Below are positions 36,201 through 42,746 of a stretch of 64,000 nt of DNA, piece by piece; within the stretch, counting starts at the first letter, position 1, and the number at the start of each line of letters is the position of its first letter. The notes under the pieces were generated by a model that was given only the letters and a program-made list of their open reading frames with translations, did not search any database and was not told the origin of the DNA. Position numbers and translations under genes: made by a program. The DNA is from Hyalangium versicolor (GTDB lineage Bacteria; Myxococcota; Myxococcia; Myxococcales; Myxococcaceae). The stretch spans positions 1-64,000 of the forward strand of contig NZ_JAHXBF010000009.1 in NCBI RefSeq assembly GCF_020103695.1, in the 5' to 3' direction.

Positions 36201-38738
36201 GAGCCCCTGTTCGACAAGGGTACCCTAACCTGGCGATCCACCTATGACTCCAACGGCAACCTGGAGACCTTCACCGATGCCAAGGGGCAGAAGACGACCT
36301 CCGTCTACGGGATTTTGAATCGTCTGGGCTCGCGCACCTACTCCAACCACGCCCTGCCGAGGGCCTACCCGTCCATCGAGGCACAGAGTTTCACGTACGA
36401 CCAGAACGGCAACCTCACCGACATCATCGAGACCAAACGGACCGATGTGAGCGCCGTGGTTCAGCAACACACCGGCCATACGTATGACAAGCTCGACAGG
36501 CTCGACTCCACCACGCTGCCTTCGAACAAGCTTCTCGCCTACAGTTATTACTCGGGAGGCGAGCGAAAGAGCGTCACCGACCCAGACGGCGTCTCGACGA
36601 ACTACAAGTATGACGCACTCGGCCGACTCTCGGAAGCCACCATTCCCGAGGGTACCACCTTCTTCAAGTACTGGCCCGATTCGCTGCCAAAGAGCACGGT
36701 CCTGCCCAATGGCTTGACGGAGATGCGCTGCTACGACACTTCGGACCAACTCACCCACATCGTATTGGCCCAAGGGAGTATCTCGGAGGACTGTACGTCC
36801 AGCGGCACACTGCGCAGCCGCTTTGACTATGACTATGACTCCAACGGCAACCGTCTCAGCCAAACAGAGACACGCACCCAGTCCGGTACGGGCGTACTGG
36901 AGACGCCCGAGACGACGATCTACGGCTACGATGACCTCGACAGGCTCACGGGAGTGGCCTACCCCGATGGTCGAGCAGTTCTCTATCGCCTGGACGCCGT
37001 CGGCAATCGTATCGGGGAGCGCGATGCCCCTTCTTCCATCGTCCCATCTCTAGGTCCAGAAGCCTTCGACTCGATTCCCGCTGGCCAGCTCTCACGGGAC
37101 ACCTCTGGAACGTTCAACCGTGCTGATTGGCTGATGCACCTTGCCGATCAGGTGGATCCCTCCAGAGAGCACCAACTTAGCTACGATGCCAATGGCAATC
37201 TCTCATCTCTTGTCTCGTCTACACACACTCGTTCCTTCTGGTGGGATATCCGCAACACGCTAGCAACCGTGAGCGACAACAACCAAGAAGTGGGACGATA
37301 TGATTACGACGCCAATATCCAGCGCACCTGGCGCCGCACCGTAACAGAGAATGTGGAGTACGTGCTCGACGATGACTTTGTCCTCCAAGAGCAAGACATA
37401 CATCAACACACAAAGCGACGTTACCACTATGCGCAGAAGCCATTGGCAGTCGGCGACAGCACAAGCACTCAAACTACCCTTCGTTTCCTGAACACCGATG
37501 CACTAGGGAGCCCATCCGACGCCACCTCACTTACTGCCGAGGCAGTGGCTATCCGAAAGTACGACGCATGGGGAGGCTACCGCGGAGGAACGGAACCGTC
37601 AGTCGAGGATTTCAAACTCGGCTACACCGGACACCTGTTCGATGTGGAAACGGGCCTCACCTATGCTCGGGCACGATATTACGCCTCCGATCTTGGACGA
37701 TTCATCAGTCGGGATTCCTTCGAGGGAACATTGGCAGACGCACCAAGTCTGCACCGGTACGCATATGCCAATGTCAATCCTCTGAGGTATGTGGATCGCA
37801 CAGGTCATGCACCGGACGGCTCTGCCTTCTGGGACCGCCAAGCCTCTACTGCGATGCAGATCACGGCGGCATGCAGCACCGAGAACGAGAAAGCATGCGA
37901 AACTCGAAACTTCATGCTTGGATCAGCAGTAGCAGGCCCCATGGTTGGATTCGGCATTGCTGCAGTGGTTGAAGCAGGAGGAATAGTTGCTCTCTATCAA
38001 GCGGCTATGACTAAGCTGGGCTTCGCAGGTGGAGCAGTTGTTGTTGGCGAGGCTTCGATTGACGCCACCGGTGTCGCCACAGGCGCGTATGGCTGTGCGT
38101 TTGAGCATGATCCCTCCGCGTGCCGCGACGCGGTCCTATCAGGCCTTGATCTCGCCACCGGCCCCTTCCTGCCTTTCGCAGAGGAAACCCTAACAAGACG
38201 CTCAGCGACAGGGTTCATACAGGGAAGGAAGAGTTCTGCAGCACGAGTTGAAGTCAAGGAAGGAGCGAACGGCAGTCCCATAGGCACCAGCCATTCAGTC
38301 GCCCAAGCCTCTGGGACTTCGTTCGGGAATAACAACGAAGTCGCAGGGAACTCTCCCAATCTGCTAAGCTCTAGAGAAACGCTCTACAAATACGTGGATG
38401 GCAACGCCGGTTTAATAGCCGAACTCGACAACAATGGGTTTCTCAATCTCTACATCAAGACTGGTCCCAACACTCCGACAGGAGGCAAGATGTTCAATGA
38501 GGCAATGAGTGCATTTGGCCGAACCAACATCAAAGGCGTGAGAGGAACTTGGATTGGCGGAGGCGACATAGCAGACAACTACAATAGCTTTCATGCGGGA
38601 CTCAAGGATGGACTGCCAGAGGAAGAGGCAGCAAAGACTCGCACATTCACGGGGCATATGGCCGCAAAGAATGGGTTTACTCGGGCCCGGATAGTGACCA
38701 ATACAGAGAACAAGGTTATTGTGGAGTTCACCGAATGA
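27291..38738 (+). CDS. Giant RHS/YD-repeat polymorphic toxin with transglutaminase-like and Ig-like regions
   Basis: A 3815-residue exported protein. It starts with a signal peptide (VPALLIVLAALQS) and a coiled-coil region (about 25-175). Residues about 280-350 look like a transglutaminase-like domain, but the usual catalytic Cys after RxGN is Asp (RRGNDADLSALLVALLRA). Invasin/Ig-like strands occur at about 920-1150, then a DUF6531-like RHS entry around 1560-1650 (RTYTNRGNEPGVLGRGWSHN), some 1800 residues of YD repeats, and the conserved RHS end (TDALGSP; ARARYYASDLGRFISRD, about 3455-3472). RHS shells encapsulate a toxin, cut after the RYVDRTGH-type motif near 3500. The last 305 residues are an unrecognised toxin tip. 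Confidence 0.9.
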   Translation: MVPALLIVLAALQSTPPASREIDLTPPAPQVQGDMQALQERTRRFEQLRARHRAAEQHLAPTGSLETLSEARSLCSTPPGFWARLLPGGSDTPETLNSCRSAAERTEQLSSTLTDRRNAAMRHLDSVEALLGGSSQREEVQARLEKQRALLKERSAEAEELAKRTSTALRGGGDSFSDRLSWHLLPSGGGDASELLSQFETQLRSWSGTEQPVLGADLTYVQGGAEAGSMPTAQMTPAYLSLNSEPMLDDAAEGREVELSAELVTKAQELGTAKAAYDFVKNETRLDWYFGSIKGSTQTLRERRGNDADLSALLVALLRAQGTPARFIHGTVELSVEQIAASLGMLKGEEVAKLDAATSGGTAWTLSPEKSAQVVQALNAAAIPYEPVVRGGRVAAVNLVRIWVEAYVDFAEYRGVGNGKVGRQWVALETSLTGQAKAAATPPVLDALTALKETPDSLTATWLSGPTQKSMVEFVRGRVESYLTTQHPDIFYSQMQWTVVPRKEELPLLPGSLPYKVLAVHGESAFLPESLQQQVQLTAWNDAGLLFELKLPLHQVTGHRTVLTHVPATETDAQIISLAGGLYAAPASLVEVRPVVRINGREMAVSSRSVGLGTSYQWSLEVLLPGGGTRHIDNRVVAGNVVAIGVGAPGNKHQEAASLDSADLDGPALRFLYARAAAYANAWTQGEDELARLLQVIPVRPTANIVFVQNQVRVDEVLGVRRRLEWKGLEVDADFRAMTPVELKPGRGAALLRLAGYEGSFQEARVLTEGTGEPAVSSVSVLQEAAAQSIPIPILHLQPNGAVTGLSATPEVLRAVEDQLARGRQVDIPATPLTLENWTGTGFISRDPATEEAGYFLSGVVSGGQTIVSPELWTDAELAELLGRPDAPMATDDLEQVARIVKVAATDFQTGTVGKPLPYPLAVYVTTAEGVPVKGAPVTFETADASKPRFKDPKTPDAQPSEKFTVLTDATGRASVFALPDTKIANLGVLEQGQPFPQVIGLNVVQARVATASSTASLQEPFEFTGRPDVVAKLVPAQTFFSNEVGVELGVSLIITARDQYDNMLANQTVHWASNPDTARFFDSREEFQPPRVQYMGSDPEHQLVSLDQKTHMMGDGRAGFIPAMEPTTYTVTASSGAVSTEFTVQAEEFGRYTLRMTSVDGATVNGVTGTSTPAPYFLELLRRANDDGTGDWVRLTGQELGIKTARIHMSIRDRATGAELSHETASPDELGTGRLEGIDRVDNVVFWPRYLVKNGRQWLRFYAEVEESEPRERRVCCSNTFSVEVDSREPLMTLARLRADQSPEDVDECGAISSPDGWLLFHVINPAGYPLYARIVQEPALSGQTLVEAAPADFQRDPVDGTSLVMVEGHISRIPLKLRTGTQGGRVRLELLAPDFQVSDQARTRVGESTAVLDFATPGLTVAKGPLTARLIFPVRNFESAATPENAEELVASTATVPPMPVPAVLNFCPSQTGRLKVFSGNTLLAAADVTAIQNHLLEMSQVEEGVPVPEQPRPGKLAVGIPPGNPLGQKVRISFLPLEAPSTPQEEELELHTRISDTSTLPIGHTFVKDVSTVDGHLVRQVVDLEVPGRRPALQFARTYTNRGNEPGVLGRGWSHNSGGFVLASGDPAKSIFRYMVVGGEGSGQVFDCGPEQTACKAQKGFHGSFRGETVGSGATVHRELLFRAQDGTDYRYGPAVSSEEGVRHTLLSIRSPEGNEMVFEYGGPELHDELTRVWEPGNRRFLQFTYARPAGAPRLQLSRVELHENPMAPTRLAPGDEGTPLGVCIGFRYNAMWDLESAGRYDACLEGEGAIPLREEHYSYVGGPDDELQTNLVSWKDANGRTTRYEYYQRSDSLPGEQDFIRFGDKQERVKRVIEPLDTVTEFTYRLIPQTLPVFGLPKLTFETDVKGPRAEVPATVYRMDPYGGMVDVTRPVGPMDLAHTSATWDREHVRREAEQDARGRVVKMKYDELGRLVERRTDLSVLPASGSAEATEPVKDAEDHVLDEAVEKWSYDPAFGAPVCQMDAEGRITVHTLDSDGKDPRTGLPVGTGLLMESRRLATRVNRERARSTATCSELADELLRTDEDIVTHREYCHVGSTAVCPTGAVTGDLTATVDGNGNRSVITAYDPYGNVSEQTVAVKGSKTVKTIREFDARGRLKTESDTFGHQTKQEYDGLDRPKTVIRVNTTSTSPSMVREFEYYAGGQLRREYTLSTGFERLYTLDALDRVETITESGGGLLSPLVTKYGYDKAGNRETVTDRRGVKTTTEYDFGDRPVRVSMAPAEGNTFLLQNGVEGIVGQEGVVATYGHDTAGNRLFETDIHGHRTDYRIDSLYRVVRTQGPMVPGQDLDALPRRYETLARFDLVGNKTLSVDGNEHKTVQTYDFANRLVSTKDPEGREERREYDFNGNPRLEKWLAGGVEQRRRTTQYDGLNRPFESTETFKSVGTETSTLTTTTAYADDQNAVATKDTRGFLTVVFKDDLDRVYQQAVDAAAEPSHTLTRQPDDPQVGSALGLLTRFEYDSHGNLAAQVDALNRRTEETHDALGRLLERRKPMGVTESFVYDGEGHTLQQTDGRGIVQTTGYDVAGRPALEQLVESLSNEGELLTTLERFYLDTPEADSGLVKVVEQDARLKQTVHVQDGMHREVRVEDALNHVRESRFDAQNLRVSRDAKGYTTRYEYDTVGRLKTQRDFELNQSTARYTQTSTYDDASRTETLVDRREIPTVRLRDGLGRLMSETRGLGDDVRSESTTYNAAGQVVARIDPNNHTSRYRYDAAGRMQTETRGVGTQDEATTTHTYDAVGNRISTLGPRGTGKPYTNRWTYDELNRQVRSEDALERVTASAYDATGNLLCMQHPLGHPMLGHGQAVGLTVAQLQEQICTGTHVARYTYDEVGTLTDVIDALEGHYSFVYDTTRNLVAKQDANENLSTFEFDDLGHRIAEHVHLDAHRRLTAADRNRVPYFEPGAEPLFDKGTLTWRSTYDSNGNLETFTDAKGQKTTSVYGILNRLGSRTYSNHALPRAYPSIEAQSFTYDQNGNLTDIIETKRTDVSAVVQQHTGHTYDKLDRLDSTTLPSNKLLAYSYYSGGERKSVTDPDGVSTNYKYDALGRLSEATIPEGTTFFKYWPDSLPKSTVLPNGLTEMRCYDTSDQLTHIVLAQGSISEDCTSSGTLRSRFDYDYDSNGNRLSQTETRTQSGTGVLETPETTIYGYDDLDRLTGVAYPDGRAVLYRLDAVGNRIGERDAPSSIVPSLGPEAFDSIPAGQLSRDTSGTFNRADWLMHLADQVDPSREHQLSYDANGNLSSLVSSTHTRSFWWDIRNTLATVSDNNQEVGRYDYDANIQRTWRRTVTENVEYVLDDDFVLQEQDIHQHTKRRYHYAQKPLAVGDSTSTQTTLRFLNTDALGSPSDATSLTAEAVAIRKYDAWGGYRGGTEPSVEDFKLGYTGHLFDVETGLTYARARYYASDLGRFISRDSFEGTLADAPSLHRYAYANVNPLRYVDRTGHAPDGSAFWDRQASTAMQITAACSTENEKACETRNFMLGSAVAGPMVGFGIAAVVEAGGIVALYQAAMTKLGFAGGAVVVGEASIDATGVATGAYGCAFEHDPSACRDAVLSGLDLATGPFLPFAEETLTRRSATGFIQGRKSSAARVEVKEGANGSPIGTSHSVAQASGTSFGNNNEVAGNSPNLLSSRETLYKYVDGNAGLIAELDNNGFLNLYIKTGPNTPTGGKMFNEAMSAFGRTNIKGVRGTWIGGGDIADNYNSFHAGLKDGLPEEEAAKTRTFTGHMAAKNGFTRARIVTNTENKVIVEFTE

Positions 38739-38989
38739 ACGAAGAAGAAATTGTGACTGCCCTTCGCGAGCAAAAGCAGCAGCGCACTGCAGTTGAGCTT
38801 GCTGAACTCTTGGACCAACTCACCAGCGGTGGCCTTTCGCAAAGCACTCTTGTGACCTATTTCAAGCGTGCATTCCCTTCTCTTCCGCTTCACATCTTAC
38901 TGGAGTCGGGTGCTTGGAGCCGGGTGAGCGACGGCGGGCTCAGCGACGAGGAATTTAATAGGCTTCTTCGTCCTTGGCTGGGCAAGTGA
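38735..38989 (+). CDS. Candidate immunity protein for the RHS toxin tip
   Basis: An 84-residue, mostly helical soluble protein (EIVTALREQKQQR, then TLVTYFKRAF). Its ATG overlaps the RHS stop by 4 bp (ATGA), the usual position of an immunity gene behind a polymorphic toxin. Base composition is as low in GC as the toxin tip, so the two were probably acquired as a unit. No family recognised; immunity function is inferred from position. It is rather short for an immunity protein. Confidence 0.75.
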   Translation: MNEEEIVTALREQKQQRTAVELAELLDQLTSGGLSQSTLVTYFKRAFPSLPLHILLESGAWSRVSDGGLSDEEFNRLLRPWLGK

Positions 38990-39383
38990 ACGGAACTGAG
39001 ATAAAGAGAGATGAACGCGATCCACAAAATACCTCTCTCTAACTATTTCGCCCTCTGCTGCATCTCTGGTGTAGCAGGGGCCGAGTGAGGGTAGCCGGGT
39101 AGACCCGGGCGGCTGATTGGCCCAGGGCCCCCACGGTGGCGACGCTCTCTCCGAAACGCGGCCAACGATCCGCGTGACTGCGGCTCGCCTGGTGAGGCAA
39201 CGCCTCGAACTGACAAGGCATTGAGGCATCGCAGGGGCCCGGGCGATCTCGCTCGCCGCAATCGAGTTCCTGCGCTTCTCGCAGATTGTCTCCACGCCCG
39301 AGCGCTCCATGGCTGCGGAGTCCTCCACCGGTGCGGCTCGCACCCGTGATGATCGCTCGACAATCATGAAGGAGCCCTCCTAG
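38990..39383. other. Region without a convincing gene
   Basis: About 390 bp. Short frames on the - strand (38897-39367 and 39039-39395) show no conserved motif, overlap each other and lack ribosome sites. It may hold remnants of a displaced toxin/immunity tail or other decayed DNA; I cannot assign it. Confidence 0.4.
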
Positions 39384-39393
39384 AGATTTCCGC

Positions 39394-39414
39394 AAAACAA
39401 TTTAAACTTGTTTT
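39394..39414. promoter_or_regulatory. AT-rich inverted repeat upstream of GH16 gene
   Basis: AAAACAA, a 7-bp centre (TTTAAAC) and TTGTTTT form a perfect inverted repeat 58 bp before the GH16 start, in an AT-rich stretch (39388-39445) unusual for this genome. It fits an operator or promoter element. Confidence 0.45.
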
Positions 39415-39471
39415 ACAACTTAAGCCATGTACTGCTGAATAATTGTCCGTACCTCTTTCCGGTGAGTCGAC

Positions 39472-41763
39472 ATGTCATCCTTCTCGAATCCCCGTCTGGC
39501 CGTGTGTGGGGCCGTCTGCGGTGCGCTGGTCGCGACGCAGGCCCAGTCAGCCGATCTGCTCATCTCCCAGTACTACCAAGGCACTGGAAACAATCGGTGG
39601 CTCGAACTCACCAATGTCTCAAGCACCTGGGTGGATCTCTCCACCTACCGGCTCGGGTGCTGGAAGGACTCGAACGCGGAAGGGTACAAGTCGAATTCGC
39701 CGCCGACGGCGGGGATGGCCCTGTCCGGGTTGTTGGCCCCAGGGGCCACCTACCTCATCCGGGACAGCTCGGCGGTGCTGCCGTCCTACCCGATGGCCCA
39801 GGCGCAGGCGGGCAGCGGCTCGGTGATGGACTTCACCGGCAACGACTCGCTCGCTCTCTACACGGACGGCACGTTCGTCACCTCCCACGTGGTGGACGCC
39901 ATCGGCTTCACGAACGCTGGCGCGGAGGGCGTGGGCACCAGCTTCGTCCGACAGAGCACCGGCGCGGGCTGGAGCACCACTGCGGGCTCACGGGTGACGG
40001 ACTTCCCTGCCGTGTGGAAGGCCTACACACCGTCCTCAGTGAACTCGGCGGCCAACACCGCGCAGAACCGGCTCGGAGTGGCCTCGCCCACTCCCTTGCC
40101 GAACATCGCGGGCTCCTGGCAGTTGCAGTTCCAAGATGACTTCGACGGCTCGAGCCTGGACGGCACCAAGTGGCGGCTCGGCCAGCACTGGGCGGGAATC
40201 GCGGGCTCGGGCGGCTTGTCTCCCAGCAACGTGAGCGTCTCCAGCGGGAAGCTCACACTCCGCGCCGAGCAGCGCGCCATGAGCTTCAGCGGCGTCAACT
40301 ACGGCTACGCCACGGGGGAAATCAGCACCTTCTTCAACTACCGCCAGCAGTACGGCTACTTCGAGGCGCGGGTGAAGTACCCGGCCGTCAACGGGCTGTG
40401 GCCAGCGTTCTGGATGATGCCGGACCGCGGCGCGTACGGCTCGCAGAACGAGTACTCACGCGCCTACCTCAAGTTCGATCTCACCCAGTCGGGCATCACC
40501 AGCGTCAGCAGCGCGGTGCTCAAGCTCAAGGTGGCCGCGCGCGAGTCGGGAGGCACCAACAACCTCGTCTTCATGAAGCTCCAGGACGATGCGTGGAGCG
40601 AGTCCACCCTCACCTGGAACAACAAGCCCACTCCCAACCCCGTATGGATGGCGCAGCAGTGGAACAACGACGTCTCCGCTGGTGACGAGATCTCCGTCGA
40701 CGTCACCAGCTACGTGGCCCAGCAGATCACCGGAGACAAGAAGGTGAGCCTCGTCGTCGCGGACACGTTCCTGCGCACGAAGTACCTGCACTTCCACAGC
40801 CGCGAGGCCGCCGCAGCGGCGGATCGGCCCCAGCTCGTCATCAACGGTGTCGCCTACGTGGCCACCGAGGATGCCACCGTGCAGTGGGGGGACCAGGCCG
40901 GCATCAACCAGGGCTCCTCCGCCGTGCTCAAGGTCGAGGACGGATGGGGAGACACCGCGAGCACCTACAACGGTGGCATGGAGGTGGACATCATGGAGTC
41001 GCTCGGCATCTGGGGAGCGTCGAAGACGTCCCACGCCACCCACTGGAATGGCTATGGCTCCGACCACCTCTCCAAGGGCTGGGGGCCGGTGTCGTACCCG
41101 TCGCTCCCGGACGGCTTCCACGTGTACGGCGCCTACTGGCAGCAGGGGCTGCTCGCCTTCTACGTGGACGGGGTGAAGACGGGCGAGTGGAGCGACTCAC
41201 GCATCCTGAGCGTGCCCGCGTACATGTTGCTGTCGCTGCAACTCGGCGGCTGGGACAGCAACACGCCGGGCTCGCAAGTCAATGGGCAGCAGATGCAGGT
41301 GGATTGGGTACGGACGTGGAGCGGCACGCGCGCGTCGGCGGGCGCGGCCTCCGAGCTCATCGTCGACAACGCGGGCTCCGGGGCTGTCGCCGTGGGGGAG
41401 TGGCCGACCTCGAGCTACACCTCCGGCTACCAGGGCACCAACTACGCGCATGACAACAACGCGGACAAGGGCCGCAAGGCGTTCCGTTTCAAGCCCGCGC
41501 TCGGGGCCAATGGCGTGTACCAGGTGTATGCGCGGTGGACGGAGGACGCCAACCGCGCCACGGCAGTGCCCATCGACGTGGTGACGGCGGGTGGCTCGGT
41601 GGTCACGGTGAAGGTGAACCAGCGCACGGGCTCCGGGCAGTGGAACCTGCTGGGCACCTTCCCTCTGTCCACCACGCAGGCAGAGGTCATCGTGCGCACG
41701 GATGGGACGACGGACGGCTATGTCGTTGCGGACGCGGTGCGGCTGGTGCCCGTCACGCCGTGA
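39472..41763 (+). CDS. Secreted GH16 glycanase interrupted by a DNRLRE-like domain
   Basis: A 763-residue secreted enzyme with signal peptide ending near ATQAQSA. Domains: lamin-tail-like (27-150: LLISQYYQGTGNNRWLELTN); GH16 first half (about 215-320) ending in LWPAFWMMPDRG; an inserted DNRLRE-type beta domain (about 325-490: YSRAYLKFDL, TLTWNNKP, TEDATVQWGD); GH16 second half with the catalytic EVDIMES (Glu504, Asp506, Glu509) and HWNGYGSDH; and a golvesin-like carbohydrate-binding C-terminus (625-763). The catalytic fold is split by the insertion yet keeps all key residues. The substrate is probably a beta-1,3/1,4-glucan or galactan; I cannot tell which. Confidence 0.86.
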   Translation: MSSFSNPRLAVCGAVCGALVATQAQSADLLISQYYQGTGNNRWLELTNVSSTWVDLSTYRLGCWKDSNAEGYKSNSPPTAGMALSGLLAPGATYLIRDSSAVLPSYPMAQAQAGSGSVMDFTGNDSLALYTDGTFVTSHVVDAIGFTNAGAEGVGTSFVRQSTGAGWSTTAGSRVTDFPAVWKAYTPSSVNSAANTAQNRLGVASPTPLPNIAGSWQLQFQDDFDGSSLDGTKWRLGQHWAGIAGSGGLSPSNVSVSSGKLTLRAEQRAMSFSGVNYGYATGEISTFFNYRQQYGYFEARVKYPAVNGLWPAFWMMPDRGAYGSQNEYSRAYLKFDLTQSGITSVSSAVLKLKVAARESGGTNNLVFMKLQDDAWSESTLTWNNKPTPNPVWMAQQWNNDVSAGDEISVDVTSYVAQQITGDKKVSLVVADTFLRTKYLHFHSREAAAAADRPQLVINGVAYVATEDATVQWGDQAGINQGSSAVLKVEDGWGDTASTYNGGMEVDIMESLGIWGASKTSHATHWNGYGSDHLSKGWGPVSYPSLPDGFHVYGAYWQQGLLAFYVDGVKTGEWSDSRILSVPAYMLLSLQLGGWDSNTPGSQVNGQQMQVDWVRTWSGTRASAGAASELIVDNAGSGAVAVGEWPTSSYTSGYQGTNYAHDNNADKGRKAFRFKPALGANGVYQVYARWTEDANRATAVPIDVVTAGGSVVTVKVNQRTGSGQWNLLGTFPLSTTQAEVIVRTDGTTDGYVVADAVRLVPVTP

Positions 41764-41802
41764 ATCGCCCCCACCTTCGCGAAGATGCGAGGGGGACAGC
41801 GG

Positions 41803-42597
41803 CTACATCAGGTCACTCAAGAACGATGCGACCACCTCCGCCAGACGCTCGGGTTGGTCAAACGGAAGGCCGTGGCCGGCGTCTCGAATCTGTTCGATGC
41901 GTACGCGTGGGTTGATGTCGCGCAGCTCCGTTGCCATCTCGAGCGTGACGACGGGGCTGTCGCCGATGACGAGCAGGGTCGGGACATCGATCGCGCGCAC
42001 CACTTCCCGATACTCAGGGTTGGGCGGCGTGAGCACGTCGAAGGCGCTCAGACTGGTCTTCAGTCTGGCCTCGGCCTGGAGCTCAATGAGCTCGGGCGAA
42101 CGACGTGGGTTCCGGGCTCGCGCCTGCGCGACGAGCTCAGACTTCTGGAAACCGAGGGCCTGTCGGTGTTGTCCGGCGACGTCGCTCGCATGAACCTCGC
42201 GTTGGCGCTCGGGGCTCAAGAACGTCGGGTCGACCAGGACAAGGGCGCGGAGCTGCCCCGCTTCCCGACTCGCAACCACGGCAGCGGTCATGCCGCCCAT
42301 CGAGTGGCCGACCAGCACCGGACGCGAGAGCCCCAGCCCTCGGAGCAGCCCCACGACGTCGCTCGCGAGCTCGTCGTACCGATAGCCGTCATGCGGTGCG
42401 CTCGAATCGCCGTGTCCCCTGGCGTCAGGCATGACGACATCGAAGCCCCTCTCGAGAGCACGCGCCACGGGAGTCCAGCAGGCGCCGCTCCCCATCAGGC
42501 CGTGGAGCATGACGACAGGCGGCCTGGCGCCTCCGGTTCGGAGGTAGTGGACCTGGATGCCGTTCGCTTCGCAGACTCCTCTGCTCCAGCTCATCAT
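41803..42597 (-). CDS. Alpha/beta hydrolase
   Basis: A 264-residue alpha/beta-hydrolase fold protein. Oxyanion loop LHGLMGSG (after VVM), nucleophile elbow GHSMGGM with the catalytic Ser, and a late His in DAGHGLPFDQP are visible. ATG 42597 is chosen because GGGGAG precedes it; the frame is open nine codons further. The protein is cytoplasmic, with a cap region rich in Arg/Glu. Substrate unknown; the ester hydrolase/haloperoxidase-like branch is likely. It is divergent from the sigma-54 activator gene with about 150 bp between. Confidence 0.85.
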   Translation of the reverse strand: MMSWSRGVCEANGIQVHYLRTGGARPPVVMLHGLMGSGACWTPVARALERGFDVVMPDARGHGDSSAPHDGYRYDELASDVVGLLRGLGLSRPVLVGHSMGGMTAAVVASREAGQLRALVLVDPTFLSPERQREVHASDVAGQHRQALGFQKSELVAQARARNPRRSPELIELQAEARLKTSLSAFDVLTPPNPEYREVVRAIDVPTLLVIGDSPVVTLEMATELRDINPRVRIEQIRDAGHGLPFDQPERLAEVVASFLSDLM

Positions 42598-42746
42598 GGA
42601 ACTCCCCTGCGCTGGCGCTACCACGTACGGCGTGGCGAGCCCAGGCCCCAGGATTTCTCCTCGGGAGCGCTATCCCACCTTCCCCTTCCTGAAGAGGCGC
42701 TAGAATCCGTCCATCCCCGCAGCCGAATCCCCCGAAGCAGGAATTC

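Noticed and set aside
39039..39395. Possible transposase or toxin remnant on the - strand
   Set aside because: No DDE, HTH or toxin motif could be identified in any frame, and the frames lack codon bias and ribosome sites.
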